From the NCBI RefSeq assembly GCF_000745265.1, contig NZ_JQNN01000001.1:2666001-2730000 (forward strand): a DNA stretch of 64,000 nt. The letters are read 5' to 3'. Below the pieces are notes generated by a model. It was given only the letters and a program-made list of their open reading frames with translations. It was not told the DNA's origin and did no database searches. The stretch comes from Massilia sp. 9096 (lineage in GTDB: Bacteria; Pseudomonadota; Gammaproteobacteria; Burkholderiales; Burkholderiaceae_D). The first letter of the stretch is position 1; every line of letters starts with the position of its first letter. Positions 48,013 to 57,422 of this stretch are shown here, one piece after another. Position numbers and translations under genes: made by a program.

Positions 48013-48284
48013 GCGTGCGATTTTACCTGAAGCAACGGCCAGTGCCACCAACCCGCCTGCACATTTATTGCTCACCAGTGCCAGTCAGACAAGCCGCCAC
48101 TTGTCGCGCCGGCGCGGGCTGGACGCCCACGGACCGTCGGCCGAGGCCGGCCGCCCGCTCAGGTTGCCGTCGGGAAGACGCGGCGGCGCGGGCGTGACTG
48201 CGACGGACGGCCGTCGCGGCCGCGCCACACTCGGGCCCGGCGTCAGCGCAGCGCGCACGCATGCACGCAGTATGCGCTGCTGCG

Positions 48285-49538
48285 CTAGAGCCGCGACACC
48301 CGGTCGTCCCGGCCATCGCCGGCCGGCTCGCCGTGGCGCCGCAGCGGCTCCATCGCGTGCAGCCCGGCCTCGATCGCGATCAGGTGCTGTTCGATGCGGC
48401 GCGCGGCTTCGAGCTCGCCCTGCTGGCCGAGATAGGCCTGGCCGAGCCGGGCCAGCTCGCGCACCAGCCCCGGCGCATGCGGGTCGCCCGCGCGCGCGCG
48501 CAAGGCCTCGACCGCCTCGACCAGGCGCACCTCGGCCAGCGGACGCCAGGGGAAATGGCCCTGCTCCACCCATTCGAGAAGCGCCTCGATGCTGCGCACC
48601 GGGCCCAGCCGCTCGCGCTCGCCGGGATGGACGCGCCCGAGCGGCGGCGCCATGCCGACCAGGCCGACCTGGGGCAGCATCACCTCGTCGAGGTAGCTGT
48701 CGAGCGACACGCTGCACAGGCCATAGCATTCGCACAGCAGTTTTTCGAGCTGCGGCTGGTAGCCCGCATGGCCGCGCTGCGCATCGCCGAAGCGCCAGCG
48801 CAGCCGGGCGTCGGTGCAGGCGTCGACCGGCGCCGGCACCGGATAGACCAGCAGCGGACGCTGCTCGTCCTCGTGGCTGCAACGGTACTCGAGCGCGCGC
48901 GCGACCACGCCCTGCAAGCCCTCCAGGCTGCGCGGGTCGGGCGTGAACAGTCCGACCATCTTGTCAGGTAGCAATGCGGTGCAGATGCTGGTGGCGGCGG
49001 AGCGGCCGGCGCGGCAATCGATCAGCACGTGGCCGAAGCGCCGCGTCAGGTGCGAGGCGAAGGTGCGGAACAGCGCCGGGCAGGCGCAGAACAGCGCGTC
49101 CCAGTCGAGCCGCCCGGCGCGCTCGCCGTAGCTGTCGTCGAGGCGTCCGGCGCGCATCAGGAACAAGGGCCGGCTGTCGTCGATGCGCTCGATGTAGGCG
49201 TCCCAGTCGAGCCCGTCCAGGACACGGGCGGCCAGCGCCTCGGCGTCCTCGGCTTGCGGGCGGCTGCTGTCGCGCAGGCGGTCGCGGCAGGCTTCGAACA
49301 GCTCCAGCACGCCGGCGCGCGCGCGCCCCTCGTGCGTGCGCGGGAAGTGCTGGTGCAGGCCCGGCGCTTCGAGATCCCAGTCGATCATCAGCACGGGCGT
49401 CCTGGCGTCGCGTCCGGCCAGCAGGGCGGCGGCGATCGCCACGGCCAGGCTGCGCGGTCCCGCGCCGTCGAACGAATAGAACGTCGTCACCTGGCCGACC
49501 TGCGGCGCCGGCCCAGCGGTGATGCGGTTGGTGTCCAT
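48285..49538 (-). CDS. KGGVGR-family P-loop protein with degenerate P-loop (TIR partner)
   Basis: 417-residue protein of the SIMIBI/ParA-like class known as KGGVGR-motif ATPases. The family YSFKGGVGRT segment is here FYSFDGAGPRSLAVA (residues 20-34): both signature positions lost their Lys/Gly order (D24-G-A-G-P-R-S30). Other hallmarks remain: MIDWDLEAPGLHQHF (51-65), VLIDCRAGRSAATSICTALLPDKMVGLFTPDPRSLEG (for DSRTG.S...GIC). The C-terminal 80 residues are TPR-like (LARLGQAYLGQQGELEAARRIEQHL). ATG 49538 follows AGGAG; an ATG at 49550 overlapping the TIR stop is possible. It is adjacent to and co-oriented with the TIR gene (9-bp gap). Nucleotide binding is doubtful; function unknown. Confidence 0.78.
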   Translation of the reverse strand: MDTNRITAGPAPQVGQVTTFYSFDGAGPRSLAVAIAAALLAGRDARTPVLMIDWDLEAPGLHQHFPRTHEGRARAGVLELFEACRDRLRDSSRPQAEDAEALAARVLDGLDWDAYIERIDDSRPLFLMRAGRLDDSYGERAGRLDWDALFCACPALFRTFASHLTRRFGHVLIDCRAGRSAATSICTALLPDKMVGLFTPDPRSLEGLQGVVARALEYRCSHEDEQRPLLVYPVPAPVDACTDARLRWRFGDAQRGHAGYQPQLEKLLCECYGLCSVSLDSYLDEVMLPQVGLVGMAPPLGRVHPGERERLGPVRSIEALLEWVEQGHFPWRPLAEVRLVEAVEALRARAGDPHAPGLVRELARLGQAYLGQQGELEAARRIEQHLIAIEAGLHAMEPLRRHGEPAGDGRDDRVSRL

Positions 49539-49546
49539 AAGGCTCC

Positions 49547-50155
49547 TCATTTTTTGGGGAAGATCGGATTCGGTAACTCGCGCCACGCCGGTGGGACATC
49601 GGGCAGGATGAATTGGTTGCAATCATGGTCCGGCGGCATGGTTTTCTTCTGGAGCTGGTAGTGCGTGACGATGCGCCTGACCATGCGGTCGATATCGGGC
49701 AGGAAGTCGGGGTTCGACTTGAGGTCGGCGGTGGCCATCGTGAAGCGCGAGAAATCGACGTAGAACGTGGATTCGATGATCTGCGGCGGCAGCCGGTCGG
49801 GGTGATGGGTCATGATGACCGGGATGATCAGGTGGCTGGGCAAGGCGTACCACTTGCTGCGCTCGGCCTCGATCGCGCGCATGGCCGCGTATTCGCGCCG
49901 CGTGTAGGCGTGCGCTTCGTATTTCGGGGTGTAGATCAGGATCATGCAGACGCTCTCGCACATCGCGCGCGCGATCTTGCGGTCGAGGTCGTCGCCACCG
50001 CCGAGCTGGTCGGTATCGACGAACAGCTCGTTCTCGTCGTCGAAATACGGTTCGAGATAGCAGCGCAGCGCATCCGCCAGCGTCGCCTTGAATCGCTGCA
50101 TGAGCTCATGCCGGCCATGGGCATAGCTGAAGAAGCAGCCGTAACGAATCGCCAT
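49547..50155 (-). CDS. TIR-domain protein
   Basis: 202-residue cytoplasmic protein with an N-terminal TIR domain (residues about 3-130). BB-like motif CFFSYAHG (7-14); LFVDTDQLGGGDDLDRKIARAM (44-65) with the strand C region; then VCMILIYTPKYEAHAYTRREY, where Glu88 is at the position of the NADase catalytic Glu of active TIRs. The C-terminal 60 residues are unlike other domains I know (DFLPDIDRMVRRIVTHYQLQ). Bacterial TIRs cleave NAD+ or signal with cyclic ADP-ribose isomers in phage defence, but some do not. It has a strong SD (AAGGAGG). It is coupled to the KGGVGR-family gene. Activity is inferred from one residue. Confidence 0.82.
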   Translation of the reverse strand: MAIRYGCFFSYAHGRHELMQRFKATLADALRCYLEPYFDDENELFVDTDQLGGGDDLDRKIARAMCESVCMILIYTPKYEAHAYTRREYAAMRAIEAERSKWYALPSHLIIPVIMTHHPDRLPPQIIESTFYVDFSRFTMATADLKSNPDFLPDIDRMVRRIVTHYQLQKKTMPPDHDCNQFILPDVPPAWRELPNPIFPKK

Positions 50156-50342
50156 CGATCCTCCTTGTTTTCCGGCCACTGAGCACCAGCAGCCAAGACC
50201 TCAAGACTTTAGCAATTCATTCACCCTGCATTTTGTGGGAGCACAAGCGGCACGCCGACGCGCCCGCATCGCCATCGGCGCGGCAGTTTGCCGCATGATC
50301 GATCGGCAAACGTATCGACTTTGCGCAACGGGAGGGTACAAG

Positions 50343-50588
50343 ATGACGAACGCGAACAGCATCGATCGCGAGACGGCGCAACAATTGATGGCGCTGGCAA
50401 GGCGCATGGGCGACGCGATGAACGAAGCTGATCCACTGATCCGACCGCTTCCGCAGCCCGTGCGCTCGGAACTGCTGCGTGCGCTCGGTACGCTGATGGG
50501 CCACTTGTGGGATTTGCAGCGTCCGGTCGTACGCTGCCATCCCGACCTCGACCCCGACGGCGACCGTTTCCGCAAGCCGCTCACCTAG
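50343..50588 (+). CDS. small hypothetical protein divergent from the TIR gene
   Basis: 81-residue soluble protein, predicted mostly helical (IDRETAQQLMALARRMGDAMN, RSELLRALGTLMGHLWDL), with a positively charged C-terminus (DPDGDRFRKPLT). It has a good SD (GGAGG, 50331-50335) and ATG 50343. No family was recognised. It is convergent with dinG (15 bp) and divergent from the TIR gene, sharing the 187-bp spacer. A role in the TIR system is possible but unsupported. Confidence 0.6.
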   Translation: MTNANSIDRETAQQLMALARRMGDAMNEADPLIRPLPQPVRSELLRALGTLMGHLWDLQRPVVRCHPDLDPDGDRFRKPLT

Positions 50589-50603
50589 GCCAGGCCGCGC
50601 CGA

Positions 50604-52730
50604 TCAGTCGGCGGCGTTGCCGTCCTGCCCGGCGGCGCTGCCGCTTTTGAAGAACTCGATCACCTCGGCCTGCACGCGCGTGCGCTTGAACGGCGGCAGG
50701 CTCTGCCAGATGCGCCGGCCATAGGGCTTGCTGATTACGCGCGGGTCGCACAGCATCAGCACGCCGCGGTCGTCGACGTCGCGGATCAGGCGGCCGGCGC
50801 CCTGCTTCAGGTTGATGATCGCTTCCGGCAGCGTGTGGTGCATGAAGCCGTTCATGCCGCGCTTTTCCATCACTTCGATGCGCGCCGCCAGCACCGGGTC
50901 GTCCGGCGGGGCGAACGGCAGCTTGTCGATGATGACCAGCGACAGGGCCTCGCCGCGCACGTCGACGCCTTCCCAGAAGCTCTGGCTGCCGACCAGCACG
51001 GCGTTGCCGGCCTTGCGGAACGAATCGAGCAGCTCGGTGCGGCCGCGCTCGCCCTGCACGAACAGCGGAAATTCCAGGCCGCGCGCGGCGAATTCCTCGC
51101 GCAGGCGCTCGGCCACGCGGTTGACGGCGCGGATCGTCGTGCACAGGAAGAAGCAGCGCCCGCCGGCTGCCTCGATCACCGGCAGCGCCATGTCGACCAC
51201 GGCGTCGGTGTAGCCCATGGTGTTCGGCTCGGGCAGGCCGGTCGGCACGTACAGGATGCCCTGCTCGCCGTAGTTGAACGGGCTCGGCCAGGTGCGCGCC
51301 GGCTCGCCGCTCATGCCCATCTGCGCGGTGAAATGCTTGAAGTCGTTCTTCACCGCCAGCGTGGCCGAGGTGAAGATCCAGCTGCGCGGGACGCCGGCGC
51401 GCTGGCCGGCGAAGATCGGCGCGATCGACAGCGGCGTCTTGTGCAGCTGCAGCGACGAGGCGAAGGCCTCGACCCACAGCACCGCGTCGGCGCCGCCGAA
51501 TTCGCCGTAGTCGCCGTCCGCCTTGGCTTTTTCGCGCTGTTCCCTGGTCTTGGGCGGCTCCGGCTTCCAGGCCTTGAACATCTCCAGGATCTCGACCGCG
51601 CGCACGCGGCACTGCTCGAGCGTTTCGGCGCGCTCGGCGTTTTCCTCCAGCACGTCGACCAGGCCTTCGAGTTCTTCCTTCACCTTGTCCAGGGCCGCGA
51701 AGAACGGCGACGACGGCGGGATCTGCGGCAACGACATGCGCGTGCCGCCTTCCGGGAAGGTCAGGCGCAGGTCGCGCGTGGCCTTTTCGACCACCATCAC
51801 GACCTTGGCCCAGTCCGGGCCGCCGCGCGCGTGCGCCAGGCCTTCGGCCAGCACGTCGCGGCACAGCTCCAGCACCTGGCCGGTCGAGACCGAGGTGCCG
51901 AAGAACAGGGTGGCCACTTCCGGCAGCTGGTGCGCCTCGTCGAACACGATGGTGTTGGCGGCCGGCAGCAGCTCGGCCATGCCGCCTTCTTTCAGCGCGA
52001 CGTCGGCGAAGAACAGGTGGTGGTTGACCACGACCACGTCGGCCTGCTGGGCTTCGCGGCGCGCCTTCATCACGAAGCAATCCTGGTAGTACTGGCACTC
52101 CTGGCCGACGCAGGTCTCGCGCGTCGAGGTCACCAGGTTCCACACGGACGCGGTTTCGGGTACCTTGGTCAGCTCGGCCTTGTCGCCCGAGCTGGTCATT
52201 TTGAGGAAGCGCGAGATTTCGCGCAGGTGGCCGACGTCGTCGCGCGAGGTCAGGCGGCCGTTCTGCAGCGTGCGCTCGAGGTTGAAATGGCAGACGTAGT
52301 TGGCGCGGCCTTTCAGCAGCGCGACCGAGACCGGCGCGCGCAGCGCCTGGCGCACGTTCGGGATGTCGCGCAGGAACAGCTGGTCCTGCAAGTTCTTGGT
52401 GCCGGTCGAGATGATGGTCTTGCCGCCCCACAGCAGCGCCGGCACCAGGTAGGCGAAGGTCTTGCCGGTGCCGGTGCCGGCCTCGGCGATCAGGGTGCCC
52501 TGGGTGCTCATCGCGTGCGCGATCGCCTTGGCCATTTCGGTCTGCGAAGTGCGCGGCTTGAAGCTGCCGACCGCGGGCGCGAGCGGGCCGCCGGCGCCGA
52601 AGATGCGCTCGACTTCGTCGTCGTATTTACCGGGTGCGGGCGCGTTGGGGTCGGTAACGTCAGTCGCGGCCGCGTCGGTGGGAATAGGCTCGTCGGCGCG
52701 CACGCCGGGCACGGGGAGATGGTCGGTCAA
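50604..52730 (-). CDS. DinG/YoaA-type iron-sulfur ATP-dependent helicase
   Basis: 708-residue XPD-like superfamily 2 helicase that unwinds damaged DNA, R-loops or stalled forks. Walker A is IAEAGTGTGKTFAYLVP. The 4Fe-4S cluster ligands are RANYVCHFN plus ETCVGQECQYYQDC. The DEAH-like box is NTIVFDEAHQL, preceded by VVVNHHLFFAD. C-terminal motifs are IFTSATL, VGSQSFWEGVDVRGEALSLVIIDKLPFA and INLKQGAGRLIRD. The N-terminal 50 residues are acidic and nonconserved. The start appears to be TTG at 52730; an in-frame stop lies 4 bp upstream and no ATG is available. Beta-proteobacterial dinG is often SOS-controlled; no LexA box was seen. Confidence 0.92.
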   Translation of the reverse strand: MTDHLPVPGVRADEPIPTDAAATDVTDPNAPAPGKYDDEVERIFGAGGPLAPAVGSFKPRTSQTEMAKAIAHAMSTQGTLIAEAGTGTGKTFAYLVPALLWGGKTIISTGTKNLQDQLFLRDIPNVRQALRAPVSVALLKGRANYVCHFNLERTLQNGRLTSRDDVGHLREISRFLKMTSSGDKAELTKVPETASVWNLVTSTRETCVGQECQYYQDCFVMKARREAQQADVVVVNHHLFFADVALKEGGMAELLPAANTIVFDEAHQLPEVATLFFGTSVSTGQVLELCRDVLAEGLAHARGGPDWAKVVMVVEKATRDLRLTFPEGGTRMSLPQIPPSSPFFAALDKVKEELEGLVDVLEENAERAETLEQCRVRAVEILEMFKAWKPEPPKTREQREKAKADGDYGEFGGADAVLWVEAFASSLQLHKTPLSIAPIFAGQRAGVPRSWIFTSATLAVKNDFKHFTAQMGMSGEPARTWPSPFNYGEQGILYVPTGLPEPNTMGYTDAVVDMALPVIEAAGGRCFFLCTTIRAVNRVAERLREEFAARGLEFPLFVQGERGRTELLDSFRKAGNAVLVGSQSFWEGVDVRGEALSLVIIDKLPFAPPDDPVLAARIEVMEKRGMNGFMHHTLPEAIINLKQGAGRLIRDVDDRGVLMLCDPRVISKPYGRRIWQSLPPFKRTRVQAEVIEFFKSGSAAGQDGNAAD

Positions 52731-52795
52731 AGCTTATGCAAATTGAAACTGCGAAAGAAACTGCAAAGAAACGCGCACATGGCAAAGCAGCGGCA

Positions 52796-52996
52796 TCAAG
52801 CCGGCACGTCCGGCACCAGCTGCATCTTCAGCAGTGTGATGTGGTCTTTCAATTGCAGCTTGCGCTTCTTCAGACGGCGCAGCTGCAATTGGTCGGTGTG
52901 ACCGTCACGGGTCAGCATGTCTATGACAGCGTCGAGGTCGCGGTGTTCCACGTCGAGTTCAATAATGCGGCGCTGGATCTCCTGGACGTCGATCAT
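52796..52996 (-). CDS. DUF465 (YdcH-like) protein
   Basis: 66-residue helical protein of the DUF465 family. The pattern IDVQEIQRRIIELDVEHRDLDAVI ... QLQLRRLKKRKLQLKDHITLLKMQL is typical: a helical hairpin with an acidic first helix and a basic LKKRKLQLKD second helix. Function unknown; the family is common in proteobacteria. ATG 52996 was chosen over an in-frame TTG 48 bp upstream. It lies upstream of dinG (65 bp) on the same strand, possibly in one unit. Confidence 0.85.
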   Translation of the reverse strand: MIDVQEIQRRIIELDVEHRDLDAVIDMLTRDGHTDQLQLRRLKKRKLQLKDHITLLKMQLVPDVPA

Positions 52997-53146
52997 ATTC
53001 GGTATTTGGGGTGAGAGAGGAAGGATGAGCTGTACGGCCTGCAACAGTTACGCCTTGCAAGTCCGGCATAAATCAGTGCATAGTTTAATCTACGCCGACG
53101 TTGCCGCCAACAAAGTTCGGCATGCGGGTATCGGAAAGCCACGTTT

Positions 53147-53944
53147 ATGAGTTCATACAAGATTGAAGCGGGAACCGCGCAGCACATCGGCAACCGGCCC
53201 CAGCAGAACGACCGCGTCGCCCTGATGACGGGCGCGCGCGCGCCCGGCTACGTGCTGGCGGTGCTGTCCGACGGCGTCGCCGCGAGCGCCGGCGCCGAGC
53301 AGGTGCTGCACACTGCCAAGCAGGTGTTCGATGATTTCAAGCCGGGCGACCGGCCCACGCTGCAGCGGCTCGAGCAGGTGCTGCGCGACATCGTCCAGGA
53401 AACCCACCTGGTCATCAACATGAACGCCGTGACGACGGACAAGCAGGCCCTGGCCAGTTTCGTCGGCCTGATCCTCAGCCCGCACGGCGAGGCGGTCTGG
53501 GCCCACGTCGGCGATTCGCGCCTGTACCACTTCCACGCCGGCGAGTGCAAGGCGCGCACCGGTGACGCGGCCTACGTCGAGCACCTGGTCGCGAGCGACC
53601 GCCTGCCGCCGGACGCGGCGCGCAACCACCGCAAATCGAAGCTGCTGGTCAATCTGCTGGGCAATAGTCGCAAGGACCCGTTCGTCACCGTCGGCCACCA
53701 GAGCGGCCTGGCGGCCGGCGATGTCTTCCTGTTGTGTTCGGACGGCCTGTGGCATTTCTTCACCGACGCCGAACTCGGCGCCGCCACCTCGCGCGGGACG
53801 CCGCGCCAGGCCTCCGAGATGCTGATCAACAAGGCGGCCGAGCGCTCGCAGGGCAAGGGCGGCAACTGCAGCATGGCCGTGATCAAGCTGGCCAGGCCGG
53901 CCCAGGATGCGGGCGAGCCGGGCGCGGTCCGACGCATCATCTAG
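53147..53944 (+). CDS. PP2C-family serine/threonine phosphatase
   Basis: 265-residue cytosolic metal-dependent phosphatase. Motifs: QHIGNRPQQNDRVAL (first metal Asp), VLAVLSDGVAAS (second Asp), ASFVGLILSPHGEAVWAHVGDSRLYHF, and VFLLCSDGLWHFF. The final motif reads KGGNCSMAVIKL, where most PP2Cs have GGPDNVTV-like sequence; the last metal-ligand Asp is therefore replaced. No kinase gene is adjacent, so substrate is unknown. The SD is GGAAAG. It is convergent with the coiled-coil lipoprotein gene. Confidence 0.88.
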   Translation: MSSYKIEAGTAQHIGNRPQQNDRVALMTGARAPGYVLAVLSDGVAASAGAEQVLHTAKQVFDDFKPGDRPTLQRLEQVLRDIVQETHLVINMNAVTTDKQALASFVGLILSPHGEAVWAHVGDSRLYHFHAGECKARTGDAAYVEHLVASDRLPPDAARNHRKSKLLVNLLGNSRKDPFVTVGHQSGLAAGDVFLLCSDGLWHFFTDAELGAATSRGTPRQASEMLINKAAERSQGKGGNCSMAVIKLARPAQDAGEPGAVRRII

Positions 53945-53952
53945 CGTCCGAC

Positions 53953-53983
53953 CCGGCCGGCGGTTCGAACCGCGCGCGGCCGG
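53953..53983. terminator. possible bidirectional hairpin
   Basis: CCGGCCG (53953-53959) with CGGCCGG (53977-53983), containing the inner palindrome CGGTTCGAACCG. It fills the 40-bp gap between the convergent PP2C and lipoprotein genes. No U-tract, so termination strength is uncertain. Confidence 0.4.
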
Positions 53984-53984
53984 C

Positions 53985-54683
53985 TTACTGCTGCGGCTTG
54001 GCCGCGGCGTCCTGCGCCGCCTTGGCCTTGTCGGCGGCGTCCTTCGCATCCTTGGCGGCCTTGTCGGCCTTGCGCTGGGCCACGCTGCGCTGGCGCTCGG
54101 CCGCATCGGCCTTGCGCGCTTCGAGATCGCGCACGTTCTGGGCGCGCTTGCCGGCGTCCGCCGCTTCCTGCTGTTGCTCGGCCTTCAGGCGCGCGTCGCG
54201 CTGGGCGATGCGCGCCGGTGCGATCGGCGTGCGCGCAGGCGGTTCCGGCTTGACGGTCGGCGGCGCCTTGGGCGGCTGGGCGGCGATCTTCGCCTCGTTT
54301 TCCCGGTAGCGCTGCTCGGCCTCGGCCATCTGGCGGTCGCGCTCCTCGACGGTGGCCTCGCGCTGGTAGTGCGCGGCCTGTACCTCGAGCGCGCGCTGGG
54401 CGGCGAGCGCGGTGCGGTGGTGTTCCTTGGCCTCATCCAGGCAATTGTTGACGAAGAACTTGGTGTAGCACACGCGCTGGCGCTCGACGAAGCGCGCTTC
54501 GATCGCCGCGCGCTCGCGCGCGACCTCGGCCAGCTGGCGCTCGGCCTGGGCGCTCGAGGTGATCGGCGGCAGCACCGGGTCCTTGGCCACGACCGGGGCG
54601 CTGCCGCAGGCCGCCAGCAGCGCCAGCGCGGCGACGGCGACGGCGCCGGACAGCAGGCGGCACGGAATGGGTTGATTTTTCAT
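53985..54683 (-). CDS. coiled-coil lipoprotein, function unknown
   Basis: 232-residue predicted lipoprotein: signal peptide with lipobox LALLAAC (about residue 26). The mature part is a long charged coiled coil: QAERQLAEVARERAAIEARFVERQ, EERDRQMAEAEQRYRENEAKIA, LKAEQQQEAADAGKRAQNVRDLEARK, with a Pro-rich break near residue 145 and a Lys/Ala/Asp tail (KADKAAKDAKDAADKAK). Two Cys (VCYTKFFVNNCLDEA) could form a disulfide. This layout recalls small periplasmic coiled-coil lipoproteins common in Burkholderiales; no function is proven. It lies 47 bp past the zapE stop, same strand. Confidence 0.7.
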   Translation of the reverse strand: MKNQPIPCRLLSGAVAVAALALLAACGSAPVVAKDPVLPPITSSAQAERQLAEVARERAAIEARFVERQRVCYTKFFVNNCLDEAKEHHRTALAAQRALEVQAAHYQREATVEERDRQMAEAEQRYRENEAKIAAQPPKAPPTVKPEPPARTPIAPARIAQRDARLKAEQQQEAADAGKRAQNVRDLEARKADAAERQRSVAQRKADKAAKDAKDAADKAKAAQDAAAKPQQ

Positions 54684-54730
54684 AAGGTCCTCTTGATGGG
54701 CTTTGCGGGTCGTGCGCATGACGCAAGCCA

Positions 54731-55828
54731 TCAGGCCAGCGAATCGGCGGCGCCGCGGCGCTGGGCCAGCATGTATGCACGCGACTGCATCTCAATGATA
54801 CGCGAGACGGTACGGTGGAACTCGTTCGACATCGCACCCTGGGTGTAGAGCTGCTCGGGCTCGACCTCGGCCGACATGATCAGCTTGACCTTGTGGTCGT
54901 AGAACACGTCGATCAGCCAGGTGAAGCGGCGCGCCTCGGACGACATCGACGCCGACATGCGCGGCACAGCGGACAGGATCACGGTGTGGAACTGGCTGGC
55001 CAGCTCGAGATAGTCGTTCTGCGAGCGCGGGCCGCCGCACAGCGTGGCGAAGTCGAACCAGATCACGCCGCCGGCGCGGCGCAGGGCGCGCAGCTCGCGG
55101 TGTTCGATGTTCACGCGCGGGTCTTCGTCGGCGGTGTCGGCGACTTTCGCGTAGGCGTCGCGCAGCTCGTGGTCGGCGGCGGCGTTCAGCGGCGTGTAGT
55201 AGGCCTGCACCTGCTCCAGCGCGCGGTGGCGGTAGTCGATGCCGGCGTCGACGTTCATGACGTCCAGCTTTTCCTTGATCAGCGCGATGGTCGGCAGCAT
55301 GCGGTCGCGGTGCAGGCCGTCCGGGTACAGCTTGTCGGGATCGTAGTTCGAGGTCATCACGAACGATACGCCGTGCTCGAACAGGGCGCCCAGCAGGTTG
55401 TACATGATCATCGCGTCGGCCACGTCGTTGACGTGGAATTCGTCGAAGCAGATCAGGCGGTACTTCTTGGCGATGCGCTTGGCGACCTCGAGCAGCGGGT
55501 CTTCCATGTTTTTCAGCTCGTCGAGCTGGCGGTGCACCGCGCGCATGAATTCGTGGAAGTGCAGGCGCGTCTTGCGCACCACCGGCACCACCGAGTAGAA
55601 GCTGTCCATGAGGAAGGACTTGCCGCGCCCCACCCCGCCCCACATGTAGACGCCGCGCGGGACGTCGGGACGGTTGATCAGGCGCTTGAACGCGGACGAG
55701 CGCTGCGCCTTGTAGGTGACCCAGTCGTCGTAGGCTTGCTGCAGGCGGTCGACGGCGCGCTGCTGCGCCGCATCCGACTTGAAACCGCGCTCGGTCAGCG
55801 CGTGCTGGTAGTACTCTTGGACGTTCAT
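54731..55828 (-). CDS. zapE: cell division protein ZapE (AFG1-like ATPase)
   Basis: 365-residue P-loop ATPase that binds FtsZ and limits Z-ring stability under stress. Walker A is MWGGVGRGKSFLMDSF; Walker B is LICFDEFHVNDVADAMI; FVMTSNYDPDKLYPDGLHRDRMLPTI holds the sensor region. Further family motifs are GGVIWFDFATLCGGPRSQNDYLELA and SEARRFTWLIDVFYDHKVKLIMSAE. It is the last gene of the sucA-sucB-lpdA unit, with a hairpin in the 94-bp lpdA-zapE gap. Confidence 0.95.
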   Translation of the reverse strand: MNVQEYYQHALTERGFKSDAAQQRAVDRLQQAYDDWVTYKAQRSSAFKRLINRPDVPRGVYMWGGVGRGKSFLMDSFYSVVPVVRKTRLHFHEFMRAVHRQLDELKNMEDPLLEVAKRIAKKYRLICFDEFHVNDVADAMIMYNLLGALFEHGVSFVMTSNYDPDKLYPDGLHRDRMLPTIALIKEKLDVMNVDAGIDYRHRALEQVQAYYTPLNAAADHELRDAYAKVADTADEDPRVNIEHRELRALRRAGGVIWFDFATLCGGPRSQNDYLELASQFHTVILSAVPRMSASMSSEARRFTWLIDVFYDHKVKLIMSAEVEPEQLYTQGAMSNEFHRTVSRIIEMQSRAYMLAQRRGAADSLA

Positions 55829-55855
55829 GGCGTGTCTGGGATGTTAACGCAGGAT

Positions 55856-55886
55856 GGGGTGAGCGATGCAAGGCATCGATCACCCC
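55856..55886. other. hairpin in lpdA-zapE spacer
   Basis: GGGGTGAGCGATGC (55856-55869) pairs with 55873-55886, 13 of 14, around a 3-nt loop. No U-tract. It could be a processing or attenuating hairpin in the operon mRNA. Confidence 0.5.
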
Positions 55887-55922
55887 ACCCGGCAGGCGCC
55901 GCAAGGCGCCTTCGTACTGCTT

Positions 55923-57362
<1,440 letters not shown>

Positions 57363-57381
57363 TTATCGAATTCCTTTTTTT

Positions 57382-57411
57382 CCGCCGCCCCGGCGCGCGC
57401 CGGGGCGGCGG
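57382..57411. other. perfect 30-bp palindrome in sucB-lpdA spacer
   Basis: Fully self-complementary GC-only arms: CCGCCGCCCCGGCG (57382-57395) and CGCCGGGGCGGCGG (57398-57411) around CG. In the minus-strand mRNA the hairpin is followed by an A-rich stretch, not U, so it is not a standard terminator. It sits just upstream of the lpdA ribosome-binding site. Confidence 0.6.
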
Positions 57412-57422
57412 ATTCTTATTAA

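Noticed and set aside
48013..48284. Possible small genes in the surE upstream spacer
   Set aside because: Open frames here lack SD sites and protein-like composition; they look like GC-driven noise.
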